Assembly: GCF_000225345.1 (NCBI RefSeq)
Contig: NC_015977.1
Location: 3,031,001-3,095,000 of the forward strand
Source: Roseburia hominis A2-183
Lineage (GTDB): Bacteria > Bacillota > Clostridia > Lachnospirales > Lachnospiraceae
DNA: 64,000 nt
Direction of reading: 5' to 3'
The notes under the pieces are model-generated. The model did no database searches. It saw nothing but the letters and a program-made list of their open reading frames with translations, and was not told where the DNA came from. Shown here in pieces: positions 37,726-46,447 of the stretch (position 1 is the first letter of the stretch; each line of letters opens with the position of its first letter). Both the position numbers and the translations under genes were made by a program.

Positions 37726-38703
37726 CTATCGTTTGGCTTGTCCCGTTTTTTTGAGGTAGATGCGGCGTATGATGACCACAACCGCCCCCACCAGAAACGG
37801 GAATACGAAGGTACCGAAGCGGTACAGAAGCGACGCGGAGCCTGCCAGTCCGGTTCCGACAATTCCGGAAAAGAGTGCAGTAAAGACGAACTCGGTAGAG
37901 CCGATTCCCGCCGGTGACGGAATGACTGCCGCAAGCATGACAGAAAGCGATGTGACCGCCATCGTCTGCGGGAGCGTAATCTCCCCCTGCCCCAGAAAGA
38001 TCAGATACGGGATGGAATACCAGAATGCGAACTTGATGAGGTTCAATCCCACTGCACCCGCAACCAGCCGCTTCTCTCCCATCAACTGTCTGGATGCATC
38101 CTCCAACATCTGGCACTGGTCATGAAGCATTGCTGCCTGCGGATCAAACCGCCCTTTCGTCTTTCCATTGAAGAAATCCACCACCCAAAGCAACATGCGG
38201 TGAAACTGCCTGGAACAGCTGAACAGAATTAAAACCACGGTGATGATCAGCGTTACAAGATATCCCGCCAACAGCAGCCACATATACTCCCCAAAATGTA
38301 CCCGCATATAATTCCAGTTCAGTGCGAACAGAATCATTGAGAAAAACGCGATACTGATCTTATGAAACGCGTACTGCAGCATATACATTCCGAAGCTCTT
38401 GGAATACTCTATACCGTGCTCTCCCAGATAGACAATCGCGGCAACCCCTGCTCCGCTGCCAAGTGTCGCCACGCGGTAAAAAGAGCACAAAAAGGCATTG
38501 GTAATACCCATGCCTAATGTGAATTCACGATTATATTGTTTTGCAAGCAGCGTGGTAATCACGCCCTCGACACAGTGATACACGACAGTCATTGCACAGA
38601 TGCCTGCAATGACCGCCGGTGTCGTTTTTTCTAATTGTTCTAAGATCGGTCCTGCTGAATCCCGGAATGTATAAACAATGATTCCGATGATGACAAGTAC
38701 CAA
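37726..38703 (-). CDS. Flippase-like membrane protein (UPF0104/LPG synthase transmembrane domain)
   Basis: About 325 residues with about eight transmembrane helices, of the family that includes the lipid-flipping half of MprF and AglD-like proteins (FYRVATLGSGAGVAAIVYL; IPSPAGIGSTEFVF near the C-terminus). The start is uncertain: the first ordinary start codon is TTG at 38703, inside the first helix. The frame is open upstream to the preceding stop, and an AAGGGG site is spaced 8 nt from an in-frame ATC at 38739, which would give the family-like N-terminus SKAKKQILKW. Co-transcribed with the radical SAM gene. Confidence 0.85.
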   Translation of the reverse strand: MVLVIIGIIVYTFRDSAGPILEQLEKTTPAVIAGICAMTVVYHCVEGVITTLLAKQYNREFTLGMGITNAFLCSFYRVATLGSGAGVAAIVYLGEHGIEYSKSFGMYMLQYAFHKISIAFFSMILFALNWNYMRVHFGEYMWLLLAGYLVTLIITVVLILFSCSRQFHRMLLWVVDFFNGKTKGRFDPQAAMLHDQCQMLEDASRQLMGEKRLVAGAVGLNLIKFAFWYSIPYLIFLGQGEITLPQTMAVTSLSVMLAAVIPSPAGIGSTEFVFTALFSGIVGTGLAGSASLLYRFGTFVFPFLVGAVVVIIRRIYLKKTGQAKR

Positions 38704-38751
38704 TGCCCATTTTAAGATCTGTTTTTTCGCCTTGCTGATAACGATCGCCCC

Positions 38752-40149
38752 TTATTTTTTCTTAAAGTTGGTGTAGCCCTTCTGCTGGTACGGATGCTCT
38801 GCCCACAGCTTATCTGCTGTCTCTTTCCACTGGCATGCATACTCCATACATTTTCCGCAAAGATGCTCTACCGGCTCCGCCTCCTCAACATCCGTTGAGT
38901 GTGCACCGCTCTCGTGTACCATCTTCTGGAGCAGCTCCGGATTCTCTAACATTGGACATGGACGAAGCATGTTCTCATTGAACGGCTGACCGTCTCTGTA
39001 CGCCATGAACAGCGGCTGCTGTAAACACTCTAACAGAGACTTCTCACGGATATTTGCTCCTGAATAGTGAATAAATACACACGGCTCAACATCACCCTTC
39101 GGGTTGATGTGGCAGTAGTTTCTTCCTCCGGCGATACATCCGCCAACATACTCTCCATCGTTCTGGAAGTCCATAACGAAGATCTCTTTACCGCCTGTAA
39201 ATCCACGTACCTCACGGATTCTGTGGTAAATATATTCTCTCTGTTCTCTGGTCGGCATCAGTTCCGGTGAAGCCTTCATACCTACCGGCATCAGATGGAA
39301 GTACCATGCGAAACGGCTCCCGTGCTCGATCAGAAGATCAAAGAACTCATCCGATGTAACGGCATCCATGTTCTTGCTGGTGTAGCATACGCTGTTACCG
39401 AAGATCAGCCCGTTCTCATGAAGCAGATCCATTGCATGAAGAACCTTGTCAAATACACCTTCGCCGCGGCGGAAATCATTGGCCTCCTCAAATCCCTCAA
39501 GGCTGATGGATAAGGACAGGTTGCCGACACGCTTCATCTCGTCACAGAATGCCTGGTCTACGAGAGTTCCGTTTGTGTAGCAGTGAAATGCACACTCGTT
39601 GTGCTTCTCACAGAGCTTAATGATATCGTCTTTTCTGACTAACGGCTCACCACCGGTCATCATATAAAAGTAAATACCAAGCTCCTTACCCTGTGTCACG
39701 ATATTGTCAAGCTCATCAAACGTAAGATTGAGCTTGTGTCCGTACTCAGCAGCCCAGCAGCCGGTGCAGCGCAGGTTACATGCACTGGTCGGATCCATTA
39801 AGATCAGCCACGGGATGTTACAGTTATGTACTTCCCTCATCTTACGAATCGTCTTCGTTCCCACAAATGCTGCCTGATATCCCAGATTTAATGCTGTCAT
39901 CTTTGCTACATGGGGATCGGTCTCATCCAGAAGACGATTTACATAATGCATCCATTTATTGTCCGGATCCTGAATCATCTTTCTGGCTCCGTCATACGCT
40001 TCCTTACGGAAGTTATCGCCCATGAACTTTTCTGCAAGATCAACAATCTGAAGCAGGCCTTTTTCACGATCCTTATTCAGATGCTTCAATGCTGCATCAA
40101 TCGCCACGCTGAATGCCTTTCTCTCTACTGACTGTGCTAAATTTGCCAT
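38752..40149 (-). CDS. Radical SAM enzyme with C-terminal Cys-rich (SPASM-like) region
   Basis: A 465-residue protein. A helical N-terminal domain (1-110) precedes the radical SAM core with Cys124, Cys128 and Cys131 (CNLRCTGCW) and the GGEP motif (YMMTGGEPLVRK). C-terminal Cys-rich segments (GGCIAGGRNYCHINPKGDVEPC, shortened here; HLCGKCMEYAC) suggest auxiliary Fe-S clusters. The ATG at 40149 has GGAGG 8 nt upstream. Linked to a flippase-like gene and close to an LtaS-like gene, so a lipid or envelope substrate is plausible; peptide or sugar modification is also possible. Confidence 0.85.
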   Translation of the reverse strand: MANLAQSVERKAFSVAIDAALKHLNKDREKGLLQIVDLAEKFMGDNFRKEAYDGARKMIQDPDNKWMHYVNRLLDETDPHVAKMTALNLGYQAAFVGTKTIRKMREVHNCNIPWLILMDPTSACNLRCTGCWAAEYGHKLNLTFDELDNIVTQGKELGIYFYMMTGGEPLVRKDDIIKLCEKHNECAFHCYTNGTLVDQAFCDEMKRVGNLSLSISLEGFEEANDFRRGEGVFDKVLHAMDLLHENGLIFGNSVCYTSKNMDAVTSDEFFDLLIEHGSRFAWYFHLMPVGMKASPELMPTREQREYIYHRIREVRGFTGGKEIFVMDFQNDGEYVGGCIAGGRNYCHINPKGDVEPCVFIHYSGANIREKSLLECLQQPLFMAYRDGQPFNENMLRPCPMLENPELLQKMVHESGAHSTDVEEAEPVEHLCGKCMEYACQWKETADKLWAEHPYQQKGYTNFKKK

Positions 40150-40306
40150 CACTTAATCCTCCGTTTTCTTCCATACACACTAATTCTTTTCTAAGATGAA
40201 AGTATAAGGAATACTGCTCTTTTTTTACATATGCAATGCATTTTAAGTGTTGCCACCCGATATACATTTTCCTTGTTTTGTCTATCATCTTATGACAATC
40301 TGACTG

Positions 40307-40382
40307 TTTTGATTATCGCCGAACTATATTATATAGTTTCCATTACTACGTGATAGTATAACACTCTTTTTTTGATTGTCAA
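40307..40382 (-). promoter_or_regulatory. Promoter and operator region of the radical SAM operon, with FabT-like motifs
   Basis: Minus strand: TTGACA (40377-40382), 16-bp spacer, TATACT (40355-40360). TTTGATTGTCAA (40371-40382) overlaps the -35, exactly as at the fab promoter, and TTTTGATTATC (40307-40317) matches half of a FabT box about 30 nt into the transcript. A 17-bp inverted repeat (AACTATAT-T-ATATAGTT, 40322-40338) lies just downstream of the predicted start. The 5' leader is about 200 nt. Confidence 0.6.
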
Positions 40383-40481
40383 TCTATTTGTTTTATTACA
40401 TTTTTCTTAAATCTTCCATTCCTCACTTAACACCTTCCTGTAAAATGGTTATACTCATGATGAACGAAAGGAGGAATTCCC

Positions 40482-41450
40482 ATGCCAGGTTTTGTTACAC
40501 ATTATCTGTTTGGCGAAGAAATCTATCACCAGTTAAAATGTAATTCCCAGAAAAAAAATCTGTTTTATAACCGCAGCGCTTATGCGTTCGGACTGCAGGG
40601 ACCGGATCTGTTTTTCTATTATCTTCCGTCCTATGCCCTGCACCGCCACAATCTCGGTGCCCTCGCACACACCACGGAGCCGCGTGCCTTTTTTCACGGA
40701 CTGCTGGAAAGTTACGGGCGTCTCTCGTCCGCCGCAGACCGGGGCATTGCCGAAGCCTACATCTCCGGTTTCCTGGGGCACTATCTGCTCGACACCACAT
40801 GCCATCCCTATATCTATGCCATGACGCATTACCATGACAAGAAGGAGAAAAGCTATTTTTCCAGACATGCCTATCTCGAGACAGAGATCGACACCGAACT
40901 GCTTGCCAGAAAGCGCCACAAGACACCCTGTGAATTCCACGCCGCCGATACGATCCAGCTGACTTTTGCCCAGAAACGCGTGATTGCCGGGCTCCTGTAC
41001 GATGCCTATCATTACGCATTCCCCGAACTTTCCATTCATCGCAGCACCATGTGGATGGGAATCATCTCGCTTCCGCTCGGCATGCGGATTCTTCACGATG
41101 AAACCGGACAAAAAAAGGTTCTTTTCCGGTTCATGGAGAAGCATTTTCTGGGATACCCGTTATTTTCCCCGTTGATACCGAGCGACACACTGTTTTTCCG
41201 CACGGATCCTTTTAACCTGAGGCATGCCTCCTGGAAGAATCCCTGGGATGCCACACGCGTCTCCACAGAAAGCTTTTTTGATCTGTACGAAAAAAGCAGT
41301 GCGCGCTGCCTTACCATGATGCGAAAGCTTCACACATTACTGCATACAGAACCAAAAAGTGAGCTGCAGAAACAGCTCACTCTGGAATTTCTAAAAGAAT
41401 ACGGCAATCTGTCCTTCCACAGCGGTCTGGATGCGCAGATTCCAAGCTGA
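40482..41450 (+). CDS. Zinc-dependent phospholipase C family protein
   Basis: A 322-residue cytosolic-looking protein (no signal peptide). It has the clostridial zinc-PLC-like pattern: MPGFVTHYLFGE start, FGLQGPDLFFYY, and histidine-rich GFLGHYLLDTTCHPYIYA (about 105-122), which supplies metal ligands. True secreted PLCs have a signal peptide; this intracellular group is of unknown function. Strong RBS GGAGGAATTCCC. Stands alone and convergent with a dehydrogenase gene. Confidence 0.82.
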   Translation: MPGFVTHYLFGEEIYHQLKCNSQKKNLFYNRSAYAFGLQGPDLFFYYLPSYALHRHNLGALAHTTEPRAFFHGLLESYGRLSSAADRGIAEAYISGFLGHYLLDTTCHPYIYAMTHYHDKKEKSYFSRHAYLETEIDTELLARKRHKTPCEFHAADTIQLTFAQKRVIAGLLYDAYHYAFPELSIHRSTMWMGIISLPLGMRILHDETGQKKVLFRFMEKHFLGYPLFSPLIPSDTLFFRTDPFNLRHASWKNPWDATRVSTESFFDLYEKSSARCLTMMRKLHTLLHTEPKSELQKQLTLEFLKEYGNLSFHSGLDAQIPS

Positions 41451-41475
41451 TGCGCCCCCAAATAGGCGCATTCTT

Positions 41476-42411
41476 TTACAGATGGAAAAATTCCCGGATC
41501 TGTCCCTCAATGATCTTCATCAGACGCGCGCGTGCCTCAATGCTTGCCCATGCGATATGCGGCGTAATCATCAGCTTATCACTGTCCTTGATCTCACGCA
41601 GCGGATTGTCTGCCCGCATCGGCTCCGCCGAGAGCACATCCAGCCCCGCTGCAGCGATTGTACCGTTCTTTAACGCCTCCGCCAGATCTTTCTCCACCAC
41701 GATCGGTCCTCTTCCAAGGTTCAGGAAAATCGCAGATTTTTTCATTTTTGCAAACGCCCCGGCGTTCATAAGCCCTTCCGTGTTGGCATCCAGCGGCGCA
41801 TGCACCGACACGATGTCCGACTCCGCGAGCAGCGTGTCAAAATCCACTCTCTCGTATCCCGGCTGATCGTGCTTTCCGGAGGTGGAATAGTAGAGCACCC
41901 GGCACCCGAACATACCCGCAATGTCCGCCACTCTTCTGCCGATCGCGCCCAGGCCGATGACGCCCCATGTCTTTCCGCTCAGCTCATGAAACACATTGTC
42001 AAAATGTGTAAAGGAAACATCTCCCACATATTTTTCTGATTTTACATACTCATCATAATAATGTAACTTTTCAAGCAAATAGAACAATAACGCAAACGTA
42101 TGCTGTGCCACTGTCTCCGTGGAATAGCCCGCCACGTTGCGCCATGCAATCCCGCGCTGATCCAGATATTCCTTGTCGAGATTGTTGGTTCCCGTCGCCG
42201 TCACACATACCAGCTTTAAGTGCTCCGCCTCGCCGATGGACTGCTCGTTGATCACAACTTTGTTGAGAACAATCACATCCGCATCCCGGGTGCGCTCTCT
42301 TGCCTCCTCGGGTGTGGAAAATCCGTATTTTACAACTTCACCAAGAGCATCATAACCGGACAGATCAATGTCGTCACCAATTGTCTTTGCATCCAAAAAT
42401 ACAATCTTCAT
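41476..42411 (-). CDS. D-2-hydroxyacid dehydrogenase
   Basis: A 311-residue NAD-dependent dehydrogenase (glycerate/hydroxypyruvate or D-lactate type). Rossmann motif GVIGLGAIGRRVADIAG (about 146-162), catalytic Arg (near LGRGPIV), Glu, and His in TPHIAWASIEAR. The start at 42411 gives the family N-terminus MKIVFLDAKTIG; the longer frame is rejected. It overlaps nothing and is 19 nt downstream of the patatin gene. Exact substrate is not readable from sequence. Confidence 0.88.
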   Translation of the reverse strand: MKIVFLDAKTIGDDIDLSGYDALGEVVKYGFSTPEEARERTRDADVIVLNKVVINEQSIGEAEHLKLVCVTATGTNNLDKEYLDQRGIAWRNVAGYSTETVAQHTFALLFYLLEKLHYYDEYVKSEKYVGDVSFTHFDNVFHELSGKTWGVIGLGAIGRRVADIAGMFGCRVLYYSTSGKHDQPGYERVDFDTLLAESDIVSVHAPLDANTEGLMNAGAFAKMKKSAIFLNLGRGPIVVEKDLAEALKNGTIAAAGLDVLSAEPMRADNPLREIKDSDKLMITPHIAWASIEARARLMKIIEGQIREFFHL

Positions 42412-42430
42412 CGTTTGTTTTCTCTCTTTC

Positions 42431-43279
42431 TTATCCCAGATATGCACGCAGTTTTTGCATGCTTCTTTCTGTCAGTTCATAACCCTCGTCGTAAAGTCTC
42501 CGGAGCTTGATGACGTCCGTGGTTGTCCGTCCCACCCCATAAGTGGATTCCGGAGCGATGACGAGGATTTTTCCCTCCTGCTCGAGTTCCTGCAGTCTGG
42601 TCATACATTCATTGTAGCGCTCCGCCCGGGAATCCATGCTCTCCACAATCTTCGGATATTTCTTGTACAGCTTATCCGTAAGGCGGACTGCTTTCTCCGT
42701 CTTCTTCACATATCCGCGTTCTCTTGTAAGCACCACGATGAGTCTGTCGCATCCCTCCGCCAATGCGTGTTCATACGGGATGGAATCGGCAATCCCGCCG
42801 TCCAGATAATAATGTCTGCCAAGCTTCACCGGCTGGAAAAGGATCGGCAGCGAACAGCTCGCCACCAGCGTATCGCGCATATCCCGTCCCCTCGGCACTT
42901 CGACATATTCGGCTTTTCCGGTATGAATGTTGGTCACTGCCGCTTCGACTTTTCCCGGATACGCCGCAAACGCGTCATAGTCAAACGGAATCAGTTCATT
43001 CGGCACTTCCTCAAACACGAACTTCGTATTAAAATACGCTTTTTCGTTCCGGTTAAAAAGATGCCGCATGCCCATATACCGCTTGTCCGCAATATAATTT
43101 TCCACTACCTCTATATTTCTGCCCTTCTGCCCCGACAGGTAGGATACACCGTACGCAATCCCGGCGGAGACGCCGATCAGATAATCCGGCATCAACCCCT
43201 CCTCCAGAAACGCATCCATCACTCCACAGGAGAACACCGTACGGTTGGCGCCTCCCTCAAATACCATTCCAAGCTTCAT
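42431..43279 (-). CDS. Patatin-like phospholipase
   Basis: A 282-residue lipase-fold protein of the YjjU/RssA type. The oxyanion motif GGANR (9-13) is followed by nucleophile Ser in GVSAG (about 39) and catalytic Asp in DGG (LDGGIADSIP, about 157). Intracellular, no signal peptide. The ATG starts 1 nt after the NfeD stop, so translation is coupled. Probably acts on membrane phospholipids or lysophospholipids. Confidence 0.88.
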   Translation of the reverse strand: MKLGMVFEGGANRTVFSCGVMDAFLEEGLMPDYLIGVSAGIAYGVSYLSGQKGRNIEVVENYIADKRYMGMRHLFNRNEKAYFNTKFVFEEVPNELIPFDYDAFAAYPGKVEAAVTNIHTGKAEYVEVPRGRDMRDTLVASCSLPILFQPVKLGRHYYLDGGIADSIPYEHALAEGCDRLIVVLTRERGYVKKTEKAVRLTDKLYKKYPKIVESMDSRAERYNECMTRLQELEQEGKILVIAPESTYGVGRTTTDVIKLRRLYDEGYELTERSMQKLRAYLG

Positions 43280-43280
43280 A

Positions 43281-43760
43281 TTATTCTGCCTCTTGCTCTG
43301 TCTGCGGCGGTGTCGGAACCTGCGGCATCAGTCCGCTTTCCGTGACATACATGGTCACACCGCGGATCTCCTTTACCTTCACGATCGTTCCCGCCTCATA
43401 TCTTTTTCCATCCTCGCTGGCTCTTGCCGTCCACTCCTGTCCCTTGTAGACCGCAGTGCCGGTTCCTCTCTGATTATCCACCGTCTCCGTCAGACACACG
43501 TTTTCACCGATCGCCTGCTCGTAGTTGGTCCGGATCAGGTGCGGCTTTAAATACTTCATCGCCCACGGCCGGGTAAATGCCACCAGAACCAGGGAGACCA
43601 CGAAAAATACGCCGATCTGCCAGCCCAGTCCCACGCCGCACAGGCACAGAATCAGGGAAATCAGCGCGCCCCCTGCGAACCAGATGGACGTCAGTCCTAC
43701 CGTCGCAATCTCAACCAACACAAAAAGAATTATCAGACCTATCCAGATCATTGCTTCCAT
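43281..43760 (-). CDS. NfeD-family membrane protein
   Basis: A 159-residue protein with two or three N-terminal transmembrane segments (about 1-65) and a C-terminal OB-fold (about 85-148; IGENVCLTETVDNQRGTGTAVYKGQEWTA). NfeD proteins partner with stomatins or SPFH proteins, but none is adjacent here; instead it is coupled to a patatin. The start at 43760 has AGGAGGATATC upstream. Confidence 0.87.
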   Translation of the reverse strand: MEAMIWIGLIILFVLVEIATVGLTSIWFAGGALISLILCLCGVGLGWQIGVFFVVSLVLVAFTRPWAMKYLKPHLIRTNYEQAIGENVCLTETVDNQRGTGTAVYKGQEWTARASEDGKRYEAGTIVKVKEIRGVTMYVTESGLMPQVPTPPQTEQEAE

Positions 43761-43926
43761 ATGATATCCTCCTCTCACACATCCCATTTACCAGAATTCG
43801 TATTTCCTGCTTTCAGGCGAATTCTTTGGAATTTAGTATAGCATATCCGTTTTTTGTTTTCTATGGTTAATTCTATGCCGCATTCTGCCGAAACATATTA
43901 GAGAATCTTTTTAAGGAGGAATCACT

Positions 43927-44646
43927 ATGTCAAATACAGCGTATATCGGATCCGGCACCACCTTAAGTTCCAAATATTACCTGCGCAGTTTCTACCGTTC
44001 CGACCGGGAAGCCGGCACTTCCTCCAAACGCCGTGAATTCAGCGGCAACCAGCTCGCTCTCGCCGACGGCAGGGCGCTCCGCAAGGCAGTGCGCCGGCTG
44101 ACATCCTCTGATTTTTCGGACGACCAGGGCACCAATACGCGCAACAGCGTGCTCGCCTATATCCAGACCTACAACAACATGCTTTCCTCTGCCGGCAGTT
44201 CCTCGGACCGTACCTTAGAGCGCAATGCAAAGCAGTTGAAAAATATTACAAGCGAATATTCTTCCGAACTTGACAAGATCGGCATCACCGTCAATGATGA
44301 CGGCACGCTCACAAGCCGTACCACCCTGTTTGAAAGCGCAGATCTCTCCAAGTTCAAAGAACTGTTTTCCGCTGACGCGACTTACATGCAGCGCACTTCA
44401 ACGTATGCCAAACGGTTTGCAAACCGCGGTGAGGCGCTCGTTACCTCTGATAACAACCTGCTGATGCAGAAAAAAAATGCCGCTGCCACAGGTTCTTCCG
44501 CAGCAGACGGCACCACTTCATCCGGCACCACAGAGAAACTGGATGATGGCACTGTCACCACCGCGGCACAGATCGTATCCCAGAGTCTGGATCTGGATAC
44601 CCTCTTAAACACCGGCATCGGCAAAAATATTAACATTATTCTATAA
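43927..44646 (+). CDS. FliD-like (flagellar cap) domain protein, function unproven
   Basis: A 239-residue Ser/Thr/Asn-rich protein with no signal peptide. The segment LDKIGITVNDDGTLTSRTTLFESADLSKFKELF (positions about 116-148, quoted in part: GITVNDDGTLT) resembles the C-terminal region of flagellar hook-associated protein 2 (FliD), as do the Asn/Gln-rich helical flanks. It is shorter than FliD and not beside other flagellar genes. Excellent RBS (AAGGAGGAATCACT). Its last two codons overlap the convergent S66 peptidase gene. Confidence 0.6.
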   Translation: MSNTAYIGSGTTLSSKYYLRSFYRSDREAGTSSKRREFSGNQLALADGRALRKAVRRLTSSDFSDDQGTNTRNSVLAYIQTYNNMLSSAGSSSDRTLERNAKQLKNITSEYSSELDKIGITVNDDGTLTSRTTLFESADLSKFKELFSADATYMQRTSTYAKRFANRGEALVTSDNNLLMQKKNAAATGSSAADGTTSSGTTEKLDDGTVTTAAQIVSQSLDLDTLLNTGIGKNINIIL

Positions 44647-45669
44647 ATATTCCATCTTCACGGAGATGTCATTTCCGTTCACCTGCACCGTTGCATAGCT
44701 TCCGCACACCAGCGGCATCATCGGTGCAAGGTGTCCGATATCCACATCCATAACGACCGGCACCCCGTAATCTTTCAACAGATCCCACACCGCATGGTAC
44801 TGGTCCAGCCCCATCAGTTCCTGCCCGTAGACGGCAGGTCTTCCGATCAGAAAAGCTTTCACATGGGAAAACCAGCCGGCATGCTTCATCTGCCAGACCG
44901 CCCGCCGGATCGCCATCACATTAAGATCACAGGATTCCAGGAACCAGATCATACCGTCATTCTTATACTTTTCCACAAACCCGGTTGTTTTATCATAAGT
45001 TGTCCCCAGAAGATTCACCAGACAGTCCACACATCCGCCGATCAGGCGTCCCTGCACCGTAAGTGCCTCCGTCGGTTCCGGGAAAACATGCAAAATTCGC
45101 TGTTCCGTGACATGGTATGGCACAAGCGGATGCTCGGCATCTTTTAAGCTTTCCTTTTCCCAGAGATCATATCCGTTTACCGTATGCTTCTGTCCGCGCA
45201 GAAGTGCATATGCATCCGAAAGACTCGGATGCCACGGCTCCATGCCGAACGCTGCCGCACACGGGCCGTAGATCGATGCGGTATCACAGAGCGTCGCTAA
45301 AAGATATGTCATGTTTGTATTGTCGGAATATCCCATGTACCACTTCGGTACCGCTGCCCGGATCTGTTCAAAATCCACCGCGTCCAGTGTCTCACACATC
45401 AGTTCCCCGCCACCGCAGGAGATCAGCACCTCATTCTTATCGCTGCAATAATACTCTGTCAGTTCTCTGCCGCACGCCTCCGGCGTGTTGCTGATCCCGA
45501 TTCCGCAGTCGGCATAACAATTCGGTCCGAGATCCAGGGGATGTCCCATTTCCCGGAATTTTTTCTGTGCGTTCAAAAATGCGGTGTGATACGGCTCAGT
45601 CGCACACCCGAAGGATGGCGCCACAAAACCGATCGTTCCATGTTCGGATAAATTTTTCGGATATCTCAT
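44641..45669 (-). CDS. S66-family LD-carboxypeptidase / MccF-like peptidase
   Basis: A 342-residue serine peptidase. N-terminal FVAPSFG, the nucleophile region GYSDNTNMTYLL (Ser about 105), and Glu/His in the C-terminal half (SCDLNVMAIRRA; DIGHLAPMMPLVCG). S66 enzymes cleave LD bonds of muropeptides or detoxify microcin C-type peptides. The start at 45669 with GGAGA upstream is chosen over a 58-residue extension that overlaps the next gene. A distant paralogue lies at 47305-48192. Confidence 0.88.
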   Translation of the reverse strand: MRYPKNLSEHGTIGFVAPSFGCATEPYHTAFLNAQKKFREMGHPLDLGPNCYADCGIGISNTPEACGRELTEYYCSDKNEVLISCGGGELMCETLDAVDFEQIRAAVPKWYMGYSDNTNMTYLLATLCDTASIYGPCAAAFGMEPWHPSLSDAYALLRGQKHTVNGYDLWEKESLKDAEHPLVPYHVTEQRILHVFPEPTEALTVQGRLIGGCVDCLVNLLGTTYDKTTGFVEKYKNDGMIWFLESCDLNVMAIRRAVWQMKHAGWFSHVKAFLIGRPAVYGQELMGLDQYHAVWDLLKDYGVPVVMDVDIGHLAPMMPLVCGSYATVQVNGNDISVKMEYL

Positions 45670-45710
45670 CTGTGTCTGTCTCCATTTTCTTTTATTTTCC
45701 ACCGGCAGAT

Positions 45711-46409
45711 CTATGGATTCTGCCGTCTCCACTCTGCTTCCCTTTTCTGTTCTTCCAGGGACGCCCGGTACCCCTGCATATTTTTCCGGATATGCGCCAG
45801 GCTGATGGTTCCCGTTATCTGCTCCGCCGGATGATCCATCCACGGCTTCTGTTTCTCAGGCGGATAGATCGATGCGATCGTATTGCTTCCGATCCGCAGT
45901 CTCTGCCCCTCGAGCAATATCTCATTCGTCTCCACAGTGAGCGCAGCCTCCCACGCATTCCACGGGAGCAGTCCTTGCGCAAGTACCGTTGTACCGCGAA
46001 GAATGAGATACGAGACGCCCGTTTCCTTCGGCGTCACCTGTAACATCTTTGGTTGCTCCGGTCTGTGCATGATTTTATCAAACAGCCAGTCAAGCGGCTT
46101 TAAAATAAGAACCGTCAAGACCAGCGCCATACCGTAGGAGACATCGCCGACCACACCGCCCCAACAGGAAAGCCAGACGGAAAATGCCGGCGTCTGCCGC
46201 TGTACCGCAAACAGATAAACGACCGTGGCACAGAGCACAAACGCGTCAATGATGATCGTCACAATGGCAAACGGCATCAACTGTTTTTCTTTTTTGATGC
46301 CCCATGCGGCGTAGCTGCTGCGCTCGTCCTCCGTATAAAGAACCGGCAGATAGTAGGTTTCCGCCCCGGCAGTTTTGTATGAACTGTCTGCGTTATCATA
46401 GATTTCCAT
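45711..46409 (-). CDS. Membrane protein of unknown function
   Basis: A 232-residue protein with a 45-residue polar N-terminus and two hydrophobic segments (about 46-70 and 82-105), then a C-terminal cytosolic domain (ETGVSYLILRGTTVLAQGLLPW...WEAALTVETNEILLEGQRLRI) with a beta-rich look. I do not recognise a family. It lies between two S66 peptidases and YitT on the same strand, so an envelope role is possible. Confidence 0.7.
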   Translation of the reverse strand: MEIYDNADSSYKTAGAETYYLPVLYTEDERSSYAAWGIKKEKQLMPFAIVTIIIDAFVLCATVVYLFAVQRQTPAFSVWLSCWGGVVGDVSYGMALVLTVLILKPLDWLFDKIMHRPEQPKMLQVTPKETGVSYLILRGTTVLAQGLLPWNAWEAALTVETNEILLEGQRLRIGSNTIASIYPPEKQKPWMDHPAEQITGTISLAHIRKNMQGYRASLEEQKREAEWRRQNP

Positions 46410-46447
46410 GTATGTTTCTCCCTTTTACAACAGTTGTATCGCATTCT

